Part shown: piece by piece, positions 14,077-28,900 of the stretch
Position numbering within the stretch: the first letter of the stretch is position 1
Layout of the letters: each line of letters opens with the position of its first letter
Position numbers and translations under genes: made by a program
The notes under the pieces: generated by a model
The model's database searches: none
Seen by the model: only the letters and a program-made list of their open reading frames with translations
Told to the model about the DNA's origin: nothing
From: Alitta virens
Taxonomy: Eukaryota; Annelida; Polychaeta; Phyllodocida; Nereididae
Direction of reading: 5' to 3'
NCBI GenBank assembly: GCA_932294295.1
Contig: OW028575.1
Location: forward strand, 39,434,253 to 39,498,252
DNA: 64,000 nt

Positions 14077-17000
14077 GTGTCTGTTTGGTTTGCAATGGCA
14101 TTTCAAATTTACCATATCTAACTACTCGTAGCCTGGCTTCCCCAAGCAAACCAAACAGCATGGTTTTCTGCAGGAAACACAGAGTTCTGCAAAGACGGGA
14201 AGTTGAGGGAAATTCCTCCATTCATGACGCAACCAAATCAACACTATTCTTACATGGCAAGTATTTTCTACAATTTAAATGTTATAAATTTACTGGTGGT
14301 CCCATTCATCACACATTCGCAGTTATCCCATCTATATTAATCGCATACCTCTGCTAACTTGCAACACTTCCTGATTTGCAATAATACACATAAAAGCATT
14401 ACATTCCATCTATCTAAAATAAGAAATACTCCATTAAGCATTTTTAACCACATGTTTGCTGCAAATTCACAGTGTCTGTTTGGTTCGCAATGGCATTTCA
14501 AATTTTACCATATCTAACTACTCGTAGCCTGGCTTCCCCAAGCAAACCAAACAGCATGGTTTTCTGCAGGAAACACAGAGTTCTGCAAAGACGGGAAGTT
14601 GGGGGAAATTCCTCCATTCATGACGCAACCAAATCAACACTATTCTTACATGGCAAGTATTTTCTACAATTTATATGTTATCAATTTACTGGTGTTCCCA
14701 TTCATCACACATTCGCAGTTATCTCATCTATATTAATCACATACCTCTGCTAACTAGAAACACTTCCTGATTTGCTATAATACACATAACAGCATTACAT
14801 TCCATCTATCTAAAATAAAAAAATACTCCATTAAGCATTTTTAACCACATGTTTGCTGCAAATTCACAGTGTCTGTTTGGTTCGCAATGGCATTTCAAAT
14901 TTTACCATATCTAACTACTCGTAGCCTGGCTTCCCCAAGCAAACCAAACAGCATGGTTTTCTGCAGGAAACATGGAGTTCTGCAAAGACGGGAAGTTGAG
15001 GGAAATTCCTCCATTCATGACGCAACCAAATCAACATTATTCTTACATGGCAAGTATTTTCTACAATTTAAATGTTATCAATTTACTGGTGGTCCCATTC
15101 ATCACACATTCGAGGTTATCCCATCTATATTAATCGCATACCTCTGCTAACTTGCAACACTTCCTGATTTGCTATAATACACATAAAAGCATTACATTCC
15201 ATCTATCTAAAATAAAAAATACTCCATTAAGCATTTTTAACCACATTTTTGCTGCAAATTCACAGTGACTGTTTGGTTGCAATGGCATTTCAAATTTTAC
15301 CATATCTAACTACTCGTAGCCTGGCTTCCCCAAGTAAACCAAACAGCATGGTTTTCTGCAGGAAACACAGAGTTCTGCTAAGACGGGAAGTTGGGAGAAA
15401 TTCCTCCATTCATGACGCAACCAAATCAACATTATTCTTACATGGCAAGTATTTTCTACAATTTAAATGTTATCAATTTACTGGTGGTCCCATTCATCAC
15501 ACATTCGCAGTTATCCCATCTATATTAAGCCCATACCTCTGCTAACTTGAAACCCTTCCTGATTTGCTATAATACACATAACAACATTACATTCCGTCTC
15601 CCTAAAATAAAAAATACTCCATTAAGCATTTTTAACCACATGTTTGCTGCAAATTCAGTATCTGTTTGGTTCGCAATGGCATTTCAAATTTTACCATATC
15701 TAACTACTCGTAGCCTGGCTTCCCCAAGCAAACCAAACAGCATGGTTTTCTGCAGGAAACACAGAGTTCTGCAAAGACGGGAAGTTGAGGGAAATTCCTC
15801 CGTTCATGACGCAACCAAATCAACACTATTCTTACATGGCAAGTATTTTCAACAATTTAAATGTTATCAATTTACTGGTGTTCCCATTCATCACACATTC
15901 GCAGTTATCTCATCTATATTAATCACATACCTCTGCTAACTTGAAACACTTCCTGATTTGCTATAATACACATAAAAGCATTACATTCCATCTATCTAAA
16001 ATAAAAAATACTCCATTAAGCATTTTTAACCACATTTTTGCTGCAAATTCACAGTGACTGTTTGGTTGCAATGGCATTTCAAATTTTACCATATCTAACT
16101 ACTCGTAGCCTGGCTTCCCCAAGTAAACCAAACAGCATGGTTTTCTGCAGGAAACACAGAGTTCTGCAAAGACGGGAAGTTGGGAGAAATTCCTCCATTC
16201 ATGACGCAACCAAATCAACATTATTCTTACATGGCAAGTATTTTCTACAATTTAAATGTTATCAATTTACTGGTGGTCCCATTCATCACACATTCGCAGT
16301 TATCCCATCTATATTAAGCCCATACCTCTGCTAACTTGAAACCCTTCCTGATTTGCTATAATACACATAACAACGTTACATTCCGTCTCCCTAAAATAAA
16401 AAATACTCCATTAAGCATTTTTAACCACATGTTTGCTGCAAATTCAGTATCTGTTTGGTTCGCAATGGCATTTCAAATTTTACCATATCTAACTACTCGT
16501 AGCCTGGCTTCCCCAAGCAAACCAAACAGCATGGTTTTCTGCAGGAAACACAGAGTTCTGCAAAGACGGGAAGTTGGGGGAAATTCCTCCATTCATGACG
16601 CAACCAAATCAACACTATTCTTACATGGCAAGTATTTTCTACAATTTATATGTTATCAATTTACTTGTGGTCCCATTCATCACACATTCGCAGTTATCCC
16701 ATCTATATTAATCGCATACCTCTGCTAACTTGCAACACTTCCTGATTTGCTACAATACACATTAAAGCATTACATTTCATCTATCTAAAATAAAAAATAC
16801 TCCATTAAGCATTTTTAACCACATGTTTGCTGCAAATTCACAGTGTCTGTTTGGTTCGCAATGGCATTTCAAATTTTACCATATCTAACTACTCGTAGCC
16901 TGGCTTCCCCAAGCAAACCAAACAGCATGGTTTTCTGCAGGAAACACAGAGTTCTGCAAAGACGGGAAGTTGGGGGAAATTCCTCCATTCATGATGCAAC

Positions 17001-17634
17001 CAAATCAACACTATTCTTACATGGCAAGTATTTTCTACAATTTATATGTTATCAATTTACTGGTGTTCCCATTCATCACACATTCGCAGTTATCTCATCT
17101 ATATTAATCACATACCTCTGCTAACTTGAAACACTTCCTGATTTGCTATAATACACAAAACAGCATTACATTCCATCTATCTAAAATAAAAAATACTCCA
17201 TTAAGCATTTTTAACCACATGTTTGCTGCAAATTCACAGTGTCTGTTTGGTTCGAAATGGCATTTCAAATTTTACCATATCTAAGTACTCGTAGCCTGGC
17301 TTCCCCAGGCAAACCAAACAGCATGGTTTTCTGCAGGAAACACAGAGTTCTGCAAAGACGGGAAGTTGAGGGAAATTCCTCCGTTCATGACGCAACCAAA
17401 TCAACACTATTCTTACATGGCAAGTATTTTCTACAATTTAAATGTTATCAATTTACTGGTGTTCCCATTCATCACACATTCGCAGTTATCTCATCTATAT
17501 TAATTACATATCTCTGCTAACTTGAAACACTTCCTGATTTGCTATAATACACATAACAGCATTACATTCCATCTATCTAAAATAAAAAATACTCCATTAA
17601 GCATTTTTAACCACATGTTTGCTGCAAATTCACA
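14077..17634. repeat. Higher-order repeat block 2 (9 monomers, 3558 bp)
   Basis: The order is a b c d e d' f' b g: the block-1 order with one additional b-type monomer inserted before g. Its d monomer carries CTGCTAAGACGGG, and f' carries TTACTTGTGGTCC, markers that are shared with block 3 but absent from block 1. Confidence 0.85.
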
Positions 17635-18029
17635 GTGTCTGTTTGGTTTGCAATGGCATTTCAAATTTACCATATCTAACTACTCGTAGCCTGGCTTCCC
17701 CAAGCAAACCAAACAGCATGGTTTTCTGCAGGAAACACGGAGTTCTGCAAAGACGGGAAGTTGAGGGAAATTCCTCCATTCATGACGCAACCAAATCAAC
17801 ACTATTCTTACATGGCAAGTATTTTCTACAATTTAAATGTTATAAATTTACTGGTGGTCCCATTCATCACACATTCGCAGTTATCCCATCTATATTAATC
17901 GCATACCTCTGCTAACTTGCAACACTTCCTGATTTGCAATAATACACATAAAAGCATTACATTCCATCTATCTAAAATAAGAAATACTCCATTAAGCATT
18001 TTTAACCACATGTTTGCTGCAAATTCACA

Positions 18030-18425
18030 GTGTCTGTTTGGTTCGCAATGGCATTTCAAATTTTACCATATCTAACTACTCGTAGCCTGGCTTCCCCAAG
18101 TAAACCAAACAGCATGGTTTTCTGCAGGAAACACAGAGTTCTGCTAAGACGGGAAGTTGGGAGAAATTCCTCCATTTATGACGCAACCAAATCAACATTA
18201 TTCTTACATGGCAAGTATTTTCTACAATTTAAATGTTATCAATTTACTGGTGGTCCCATTCATCACACATTCGCAGTTATCCCATCTATATTAAGCCCAT
18301 ACCTCTGCTAACTTGAAACCCTTCCTGATTTGCTATAATACACATAACAACATTACATTCCGTCTCCCTAAAATAAAAAATACTCCATTAAGCATTTTTA
18401 ACCACATGTTTGCTGCAAATTCAGT
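18030..18425. repeat. Chimeric satellite monomer b/d (unequal-exchange junction)
   Basis: It begins with the b-type TCTGTTTGGTTCGC and, from AAGTAAACC at about 18098 onward, carries d-type markers (CTGCTAAGAC, GGGAGAAATT, CAACATTATTC, TTAAGCCCATACC). The switch falls between about 18047 and 18100, a stretch that is identical in both parents. Confidence 0.85.
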
Positions 18426-19608
18426 ATCTGTTTGGTTCGCAATGGCATTTCAAATTTTACCATATCTAACTACTCGTAGCCTGGCTTCCCCAAGCAAACC
18501 AAACAGCATGGTTTTCTGCAGGAAACACAGAGTTCTGCAAAGACGGGAAGTTGAGGGAAATTCCTCCGTTCATGACGCAACCAAATCAACACTATTCTTA
18601 CATGGCAAGTATTTTCAACAATTTAAATGTTATCAATTTACTGGTGTTCCCATTCATCACACATTCGCAGTTATCTCATCTATATTAATCACATACCTCT
18701 GCTAACTTGAAACACTTCCTGATTTGCTATAATACACATAAAAGCATTACATTCCATCTATCTAAAATAAAAAATACTCCATTAAGCATTTTTAACCACA
18801 TTTTTGCTGCAAATTCACAGTGACTGTTTGGTTGCAATGGCATTTCAAATTTTACCATATCTAACTACTCGTAGCCTGGCTTCCCCAAGTAAACCAAACA
18901 GCATGGTTTTCTGCAGGAAACACAGAGTTCTGCAAAGACGGGAAGTTGGGAGAAATTCCTCCATTCATGACGCAACCAAATCAACATTATTCTTACATGG
19001 CAAGTATTTTCTACAATTTAAATGTTATCAATTTACTGGTGGTCCCATTCATCACACATTCGCAGTTATCCCATCTATATTAAGCCCATACCTCTGCTAA
19101 CTTGAAACCCTTCCTGATTTGCTATAATACACATAACAACGTTACATTCCGTCTCCCTAAAATAAAAAATACTCCATTAAGCATTTTTAACCACATGTTT
19201 GCTGCAAATTCAGTATCTGTTTGGTTCGCAATGGCATTTCAAATTTTACCATATCTAACTACTCGTAGCCTGGCTTCCCCAAGCAAACCAAACAGCATGG
19301 TTTTCTGCAGGAAACACAGAGTTCTGCAAAGACGGGAAGTTGGGGGAAATTCCTCCATTCATGACGCAACCAAATCAACACTATTCTTACATGGCAAGTA
19401 TTTTCTACAATTTATATGTTATCAATTTACTTGTGGTCCCATTCATCACACATTCGCAGTTATCCCATCTATATTAATCGCATACCTCTGCTAACTTGCA
19501 ACACTTCCTGATTTGCTACAATACACATTAAAGCATTACATTTCATCTATCTAAAATAAAAAATACTCCATTAAGCATTTTTAACCACATGTTTGCTGCA
19601 AATTCACA

Positions 19609-20004
19609 GTGTCTGTTTGGTTCGCAATGGCATTTCAAATTTTACCATATCTAACTACTCGTAGCCTGGCTTCCCCAAGCAAACCAAACAGCATGGTTTT
19701 CTGCAGGAAACACAGAGTTCTGCAAAGACGGGAAGTTGGGGGAAATTCCTCCGTTCATGACGCAACCAAATCAACACTATTCTTACATGGCAAGTATTTT
19801 CTACAATTTAAATGTTATCAATTTACTGGTGTTCCCATTCATCACACATTCGCAGTTATCTCATCTATATTAATTACATATCTCTGCTAACTTGAAACAC
19901 TTCGTTATTTGCTATAATACACATAACAGCATTACATTCCATCTATCTAAAATAAAAAATACTCCATTAAGCATTTTTAACCACATGTTTGCTGCAAATT
20001 CACA
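19609..20004. repeat. Chimeric satellite monomer b/g (unequal-exchange junction)
   Basis: The 5' part is b-type (CCAAGCAAACC, GTTGGGGG). From CCGTTCATG onward it is g-type (TTTAAATG, TTAATTACATATC). The last b-type base (19739) and first g-type base (19753) confine the exchange to about 13 bp. Other subtypes elsewhere in the array also combine GTTGGGGG with CCGTTC, so an older donor is possible. Confidence 0.75.
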
Positions 20005-22767
20005 GTGTCTGTTTGGTTTGCAATGGCATTTCAAATTTACCATATCTAACTACTCGTAGCCTGGCTTCCCCAAGCAAACCAAACAGCATGGTTTTCTGCA
20101 GGAAACACGGAGTTCTGCAAAGACGGGAAGTTGAGGGAAATTCCTCCATTCATGACGCAACCAAATCAACACTATTCTTACATGGCAAGTATTTTCTACA
20201 ATTTAAATGTTATAAATTTACTGGTGGTCCCATTCATCACACATTCGCAGTTATCCCATCTATATTAATCGCATACCTCTGCTAACTTGCAACACTTCCT
20301 GATTTGCAATAATACACATAAAAGCATTACATTCCATCTATCTAAAATAAGAAATACTCCATTAAGCATTTTTAACCACATGTTTGCTGCAAATTCACAG
20401 TGTCTGTTTGGTTCGCAATGGCATTTCAAATTTTACCATATCTAGCTACTCGTAGCCTGGCTTCCCCAAGCAAACCAAACAGCATGGTTTTCTGCAGGAA
20501 ACACAGAGTTCTGCAAAGACGGGAAGTTGGGGGAAATTCCTCCATTCATGACGCAACCAAATCAACACTATTCTTACATGGCAAGTATTTTCTACAATTT
20601 ATATGTTATCAATTTACTGGTGTTCCCATTCATCACACATTCGCAGTTATCTCATCTATATTAATCACATACCTCTGCTAACTTGAAACACTTCCTGATT
20701 TGCTATAATACACATAACAGCATTACATTCCATCTATCTAAAATAAAAAATACTCCATTAAGCATTTTTAACCACATGTTTGCTGCAAATTCACAGTGTC
20801 TGTTTGGTTCGCAATGGCATTTCAAATTTTACCATATCTAACTACTCGTAGCCTGGCTTCCCCAAGCAAACCAAACAGCATGGTTTTCTGCAGGAAACAT
20901 GGAGTTCTGCAAAGACGGGAAGTTGAGGGAAATTCCTCCATTCATGACGCAACCAAATCAACACTATTCTTACATGGCAAGTATTTTCTACAATTTAAAT
21001 GTTATCAATTTACTGGTGGTCCCATTCATCACACATTCGCAGTTATCCCATCTATATTAATCGCATACCTCTGCTAACTAGCAACACTTCCTGATTTGCT
21101 ATAATACACATAAAAGCATTACATTCCATCTATCTAAAATAAAAAATACTCCATTAAGCATTTTTAACCACATTTTTGCTGCAAATTCACAGTGACTGTT
21201 TGGTTGCAATGGCATTTCAAATTTTACCATATCTAACTACTCGTAGCCTGGCTTCCCCAAGTAAACCAAACAGCATGGTTTTCTGCAGGAAACACAGAGT
21301 TCTGCAAACACGGGAAGTTGGGGGAAATTCCTCCATTCATGACGCAACCAAATCAACACTATTCTTACATGGCAAGTATTTTCTACAATTTAAATGTTAT
21401 CAATTTACTGGTGTTCCCATTCATCACACATTCGCAGTGATCTCATCTATATTAATCACATACCTCTGCTAACTTGAAACACTTCCTGATTTGCTTTAAT
21501 ACACATAACAGCATTACATTCCATCTATCTAACATAAAATATACTCCATTAAGCATTTTTAACCACATGTTTGCTGCAAATTCACAGTGTCTGTTTGGTT
21601 CGCAATGGCATTTCAAATTTACCATATCTAACTACTCGTAGCCTGGCTTCCCCAAGCAAACCAAACAGCATGGTTTTCTGCAGGAAACACAGAGTTCTGC
21701 AAAGACGGGAAGTTGGGGGAAATTCCTCCATTCATGACGCAACCAAATCAACATTATTCTTAAATGGCAAGTATTTTCTACAATTTAAATGTTATCAATT
21801 TACTGGTGGTCCCATTCATCACACATTCGCAGTTATCCCATCTATATTAAGCGCATACCTCTGCTAACTTGAAACCCTTCCTGATTTGCTATAATACACA
21901 TAGCAGCATTACATTCCATCTCCCTAAAATAAAAAATACTCCATTAAGCATTTTTAACCACATGTTTGCTGCAAATTCAGTGTCTGTTTGGTTCGCAATG
22001 GCATTTCAAATTTTACCATATCTAACTACTCGTAGCCTGGCTTCCCCAAGCAAACCAAACAGCATGGTTTTCTGCAGGAAACACAGAGTTCTGCAAAGAC
22101 GGGAAGTTGAGGGAAATTCCTCCATTCATGACGCAACCAAATCAACACTATTCTTACATGGCAAGTATTTTCTACAATTTATATGTTATCAATTTACTGG
22201 TGTTCCCATTCATCACACATTCGCAGTTATCTCATCTATATTAATCACATATCTCTGCTAACTTGAAACACTTCCTGATTTGCTATAATACACATAAAAG
22301 CATTACATTTCGTCTATCTAAAACAAAAAATACTCCATTAAGCATTTTTAACCACATGTTTGCTGCAAATTCAGTGTCTGTTTGGTTCGCAATGGCATTT
22401 CAAATTTTACCATATCTAACTACTCGTAGCCTGGCTTCCCCAAGCAAACCAAACAGCATGGTTTTCTGCAGGAAACACAGAGTTCTGCAAAGACGGGAAG
22501 TTGGGGGAAATTCCTCCATTCATGACGCAACCAAATCAACACTATTCTTACATGGCAAGTATTTTCTACAATTTATATGTTATCAATTTACTGGTGGTCC
22601 CATTCATCACACATTCGCAGTTCCCATCTATATTAATCACATATCTCTGCTAACTTGAAACACTTCGTGATTTGCTATAATACACATAACAGCATTACAA
22701 TCCATCTATCTAAAATAAAAAATACTTCATTGAGCATTTTTAACCACATGTTTGCTGCAAATTCACA

Positions 22768-24346
22768 GTGTCTGTTTGGTTCGCAATGGCATTTCAAATT
22801 TACCATATCTAACTACTCGTAGCCTGGCTTCCCCAAGCAAACCAAACAGCATGGTTTTCTGCAGGAAACACGGAGTTCTGCAAAGACGGGAAGTTGAGGG
22901 AAATTCCTCCATTCATGACGCAACCAAATCAACACTATTCTTACATGGCAAGTATTTTCTACAATTTAAATGTTATCAATTTACTGGTGGTCCCATTCAT
23001 CACACATTCGCAGTTATCCCATCTATATTAATCGCATACCTCTGCTAACTTGCAACACTTCCTGATTTGCTATAATACACATAAAAGCATTACATTCCAT
23101 CTATCTAAAATAAAAAATACTCCATTAAGCATTTTTAACCACATTTTTGCTGCAAATTCACAGTGACTGTTTGGTTGCAATGGCATTTCAAATTTTACCA
23201 TATCTAACTACTCGTAGCCTGGCTTCCCCAAGTAAACCAAACAGCATGGTTTTCTGCAGGAAACACAGAGTTCTGCAAACACGGGAAGTTGGGGGAAATT
23301 CCTCCATTCATGACGCAACCAAATCAACACTATTCTTACATGGCAAGTATTTTCTACAATTTAAATGTTATCAATTTACTGGTGTTCCCATTCATCACAC
23401 ATTCGCAGTTATCTCATCTATATTAATCACATACCTCTGCTAACTTGAAACACTTCCTGATTTGCTATAATACACATAACAGCATTACATTCCATCTATC
23501 TAAAATAAAAAATACTCCATTAAGCATTTTTAACCACATGTTTGCTGGAAATTCACAGTGTCTGTTTGGTTCGCAATGGCATTTCAAATTTACCATATCT
23601 AACTACTCGTAGCCTGGCTTCCCCAAGCAAACCAAACAGCATGGTTTTCTGCAGGAAACACAGAGTTCTGCAAAGACGGGAAGTTGGGGGAAATTCCTCC
23701 ATTCATGACGCAACCAAATCAACATTATTCTTACATGGCAAGTATTTTCTACAATTTAAATGTTATCAATTTACTGGTGGTCCCATTCATCACACATTCG
23801 CAGTTATCCCATCTATATTAAGCGCATACCTCTGCTAACTTGAAACCCTTCCTGATTTGCTATAATACACATAACAGCATTACATTCCATCTCCCTAAAA
23901 TAAAAAATACTCCATTAAGCATTTTTAACCACATGTTTGCTGCAAATTCAGTGTCTGTTTGGTTCGCAATGGCATTTCAAATTTTACCATATCTAACTAC
24001 TCGTAGCCTGGCTTCCCCAAGCAAACCAAACAGCATGGTTTTCTGCAGGAAACACAGAGTTCTGCAAAGACGGGAAGTTGAGGGAAATTCCTCCATTCAT
24101 GACGCAACCAAATCAACACTATTCTTACATGGCAAGTATTTTCTACAATTTATATGTTATCAATTTACTGGTGTTCCCATTCATCACACATTCGCAGTTA
24201 TCTCATCTATATTAATCACATATCTCTGCTAACTTGAAACACTTCCTGATTTGCTATAATACACATAAAAGCATTACATTTCGTCTATCTAAGACAAAAA
24301 ATACTCCATTAAGCATTTTTAACCACATGTTTGCTGCAAATTCACA
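22768..24346. repeat. Four-monomer block, first copy (second at 27507-29085)
   Basis: A run of four subtypes (monomers starting near 22768, 23163, 23558 and 23953) is repeated in the same order at 27507-29085. Both copies are 1579 bp and the offset is 4739 bp, which is 12 monomers. Shared private markers include AAACACGGAG followed by CTGCAAACACGGG in the next monomer and TTAAGCGCATACC in the third. Confidence 0.8.
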
Positions 24347-25928
24347 GTGTCTGTTTGGTTCGCAATGGCATTTCAAATTTTACCATATCTAACTACTCGT
24401 AGCCTGGCTTCCCCAAGCAAACCAAACAGCATGGTTTTCTGCAGGAAACATGGAGTTCTGCAAAGACGGGAAGTTGAGGGAAATTCCTCCATTCATGACG
24501 CAACCAAATCAACACTATTCTTACATGGCAAGTATTTTCTACAATTTAAATGTTATCAATTTACTGGTGGTCCCATTCATCACACATTCGCAGTTATCCC
24601 ATCTATATTAATCGCATACCTCTGCTAACTTGCAACACTTCCTGATTTGCTATAATACACATAAAAGCATTACATTCCATCTATCTAAAATAAAAAATAC
24701 TCCATTAAGCATTTTTAACCACATTTTTGCTGCAAATTCACAGTGACTGTTTGGTTGCAATGGCATTTCAAATTTTACCATATCTAACTACTCGTAGCCT
24801 GGCTTCCCCAAGTAAACCAAACAGCATGGTTTTCTGCAGGAAACACTGAGTTCTGCAAACAGGGGAAGTTGGGGGAAATTCCTCCATTCATGACGCAACC
24901 AAATCAACACTATTCTTACATGGCAAGTATTTTCTACAATTTAAATGTTATCAATTTACTGGTGTTCCCATTCATCACACATTCGCAGTGATCTCATCTA
25001 TATTAATCACATACCTCTGCTAACTTGAAACACTTCCTGATTTGCTATAATACACATAACAGCATTACAATCCATCTATCTAACATAAAAAATACTCCAT
25101 TAAGCATTTTTAACCACATGTTTGCTGCAAATTCACAGTGTCTGTTTGGTTCGCAATGGCATTTCAAATTTTACCATATCTAACTACTCGTAGCCTGGCT
25201 TCCCCAAGCAAACCAAACAGCATGGTTTTCTGCAGGAAACATGGAGTTCTGCAAAGACGGGAAGTTGAGGGAAATTCCTCCATTCATGACGCAACCAAAT
25301 CAACACTATTCTTACATGGCAAGTATTTTCTACAATTTAAATGTTATCAATTTACTGGTGGTCCCATTCATCACACATTCGCAGTTATCCCATCTATATT
25401 AATCGCATACCTCTGCTAACTTGCAACACTTCCTGATTTGCTATAATACACATAAAAGCATTACATTCCATCTATCTAAAATAAAAAATACTCCATTAAG
25501 CATTTTTAACCACATTTTTGCTGCAAATTCACAGTGACTGTTTGGTTGCAATGGCATTTCAAATTTTACCATATCTAACTACTCGTAGCCTGGCTTCCCC
25601 AAGTAAACCAAACAGCATGGTTTTCTGCAGGAAACACTGAGTTCTGCAAACAGGGGAAGTTGGGGGAAATTCCTCCATTCATGACGCAACCAAATCAACA
25701 CTATTCTTACATGGCAAGTATTTTCTACAATTTAAATGTTATCAATTTACTGGTGTTCCCATTCATCACACATTCGCAGTGATCTCATCTATATTAATCA
25801 CATACCTCTGCTAACTTGAAACACTTCCTGATTTGCTATAATACACATAACAGCATTACAATCCATCTATCTAACATAAAAAATACTCCATTAAGCATTT
25901 TTAACCACATGTTTGCTGCAAATTCACA
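24347..25928. repeat. Tandemly duplicated satellite dimer
   Basis: Two monomers (24347 and about 24743) are repeated immediately as 25138 and about 25534. Both second members carry the rare variants AAACACTGAG, CTGCAAACAGGGG, CGCAGTGATCTC and TAACATAAAAAATAC. This is a recent two-unit amplification. Confidence 0.85.
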
Positions 25929-28900
25929 GTGTCTGTTTGGTTCGCAATGGCATTTCAAATTTACCATATCTAACTACTCGTAGCCTGGCTTCCCCAAGCA
26001 AACCAAACAGCATGGTTTTCTGCAGGAAACACAGAGTTCTGCAAAGACGGGAAGTTGGGGGAAATTCCTCCATTCATGACGCAACCAAATCAACATTATT
26101 CTTACATGGCAAGTATTTTCTACAATTTAAATGTTATCAATTTACTGGTGGTCCCATTCATCACACATTCGCAGTTATCCCATCTATATTAAGCGCATAC
26201 CTCTGCTAACTTGAAACCCTTCCTGATTTGCTATAATACACATAACAGCATTACATTCCATCTCCCTAAAATAAAAAATACTCCATTAAGCATTTTTAAC
26301 CACATGTTTGCTGCAAATTCAGTGTCTGTTTGGTTCGCAATGGCATTTCAAATTTTACCATATCTAACTACTCGTAGCCTGGCTTCCCCAAGCAAACCAA
26401 ACAGCATGGTTTTCTGCAGGAAACACGGAGTTCTGCAAAGACGGGAAGTTGAGGGAAATTCCTCCATTCATGACGCAACCAAATCAACACTATTCTTACA
26501 TGGCAAGTATTTTCTACAATTTATATGTTATCAATTTACTGGTGTTCCCATTCATCACACATTCGCAGTTATCTCATCTATATTAATCACATATCTCTGC
26601 TAACTTGAAACACTTCCTGATTTGCTATCATACACATAAAAGCATTACATTTCGTCTATCTAAAACAAAAAATACTCCATTAAGCATTTTTAACCACATG
26701 TTTGCTGCAAATTCACAGTGTCTGTTTGGTTCGCAATGGCATTTCAAATTTACCATCTCTAACTACTTGTAGCCTGGCTTCCCCAAGCAAACCAAACAGC
26801 ATGGTTTTCTGCAGGAAACACGGAGTTCTGCAAAGACGGGAAGTTGAGGGAAATTCCTCCATTCATGACGCAACCAAATCAACACTATTCTTACATGGCA
26901 AGTATTTTCTACAATTTAAATGTTATAAATTTACTGGTGGTCCCATTCATTACACATTCGCAGTTATCCCATCTATATTAATCGCATACCTCTGCTAACT
27001 TGCAACACTTCCTGATTTGCTATAATACACATAAAAGCATTACATTTCGTCTATCTAAGACAAAAAATACTCCATTAAGCATTTTTAACCACATGTTTGC
27101 TGCAAATTCACAGTGTCTGTTTGGTTCGCAATGGCATTTCAAATTTTACCATATCTAACTACTCGTAGCCTGGCTTCCCCAAGCAAACCAAACAGCATGG
27201 TTTTCTGCAGGAAACACAGAGTTCTGCAAAGACGGGAAGTTGGGGGAAATTCCTCCATTCATGACGCAACCAAATCAACACTATTCTTACATGGCAAGTA
27301 TTTTCTACAATTTATATGTTATCAATTTACTGGTGGTCCCATTCATCACACATTCGCAGTTCCCATCTATATTAATCACATATCTCTGCTAACTTGAAAC
27401 ACTTCGTGATTTGCTATAATACACATAACAGCATTACAATCCATCTATCTAAAATAAAAAATACTTCATTGAGCATTTTTAACCACATGTTTGCTGCAAA
27501 TTCACAGTGTCTGTTTGGTTCGCAATGGCATTTCAAATTTACCATATCTAACTACTCGTAGCCTGGCTTCCCCAAGCAAACCAAACAGCATGGTTTTCTG
27601 CAGGAAACACGGAGTTCTGCAAAGACGGGAAGTTGAGGGAAATTCCTCCATTCATGACGCAACCAAATCAACACTATTCTTACATGGCAAGTATTTTCTA
27701 CAATTTAAATGTTATCAATTTACTGGTGGTCCCATTCATCACACATTCGCAGTTATCCCATCTATATTAATCGCATACCTCTGCTAACTTGCAACACTTC
27801 CTGATTTGCTATAATACACATAAAAGCATTACATTCCATCTATCTAAAATAAAAAATACTCCATTAAGCATTTTTAACCACATTTTTGCTGCAAATTCAC
27901 AGTGACTGTTTGGTTGCAATGGCATTTCAAATTTTACCATATCTAACTACTCGTAGCCTGGCTTCCCCAAGTAAACCAAACAGCATGGTTTTCTGCAGGA
28001 AACACAGAGTTCTGCAAACACGGGAAGTTGGGGGAAATTCCTCCATTCATGACGCAACCAAATCAACACTATTCTTACATGGCAAGTATTTTCTACAATT
28101 TAAATGTTATCAATTTACTGGTGTTCCCATTCATCACACATTCGCAGTTATCTCATCTATATTAATCACATACCTCTGCTAACATGAAACACTTCCTGAT
28201 TTGCTATAATACACATAACAGCATTACATTCCATCTATCTAAAATAAAAAATACTCCATTAAGCATTTTTAACCACATGTTTGCTGCAAATTCACAGTGT
28301 CTGTTTGGTTCGCAATGGCATTTCAAATTTACCATATCTAACTACTCGTAGCCTGGCTTCCCCAAGCAAACCAAACAGCATGGTTTTCTGCAGGAAACAC
28401 AGAGTTCTGCAAAGACGGGAAGTTGGGGGAAATTCCTCCATTCATGACGCAACCAAATCAACATTATTCTTACATGGCAAGTATTTTCTACAATTTAAAT
28501 GTTATCAATTTACTGGTGGTCCCATTCATCACACATTCGCAGTTATCCCATCTATATTAAGCGCATACCTCTGCTAACTTGAAACCCTTCCTGATTTGCT
28601 ATAATACACATAACAGCATTACATTCCATCTCCCTAAAATAAAAAATACTCCATTAAGCATTTTTAACCACATGTTTGCTGCAAATTCAGTGTCTGTTTG
28701 GTTCGCAATGGCATTTCAAATTTTACCATATCTAACTACTCGTAGCCTGGCTTCCCCAAGCAAACCAAACAGCATGGTTTTCTGCAGGAAACACAGAGTT
28801 CTGCAAAGACGGGAAGTTGAGGGAAATTCCTCCATTCATGACGCAACCAAATCAACACTATTCTTACATGGCAAGTATTTTCTACAATTTATATGTTATC

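Larger units (their letters stand above)
17635..20004. repeat. Higher-order repeat block 3 (6 monomers, 2370 bp) with two chimeric monomers
   Basis: The order is a, b/d chimera, e, d', f', b/g chimera. Relative to the 9-monomer block 2 it is exactly three monomers shorter. The two chimeras account for this: b-c-d collapsed to one unit (loss of two) and b-g collapsed to one unit (loss of one). Confidence 0.85.
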
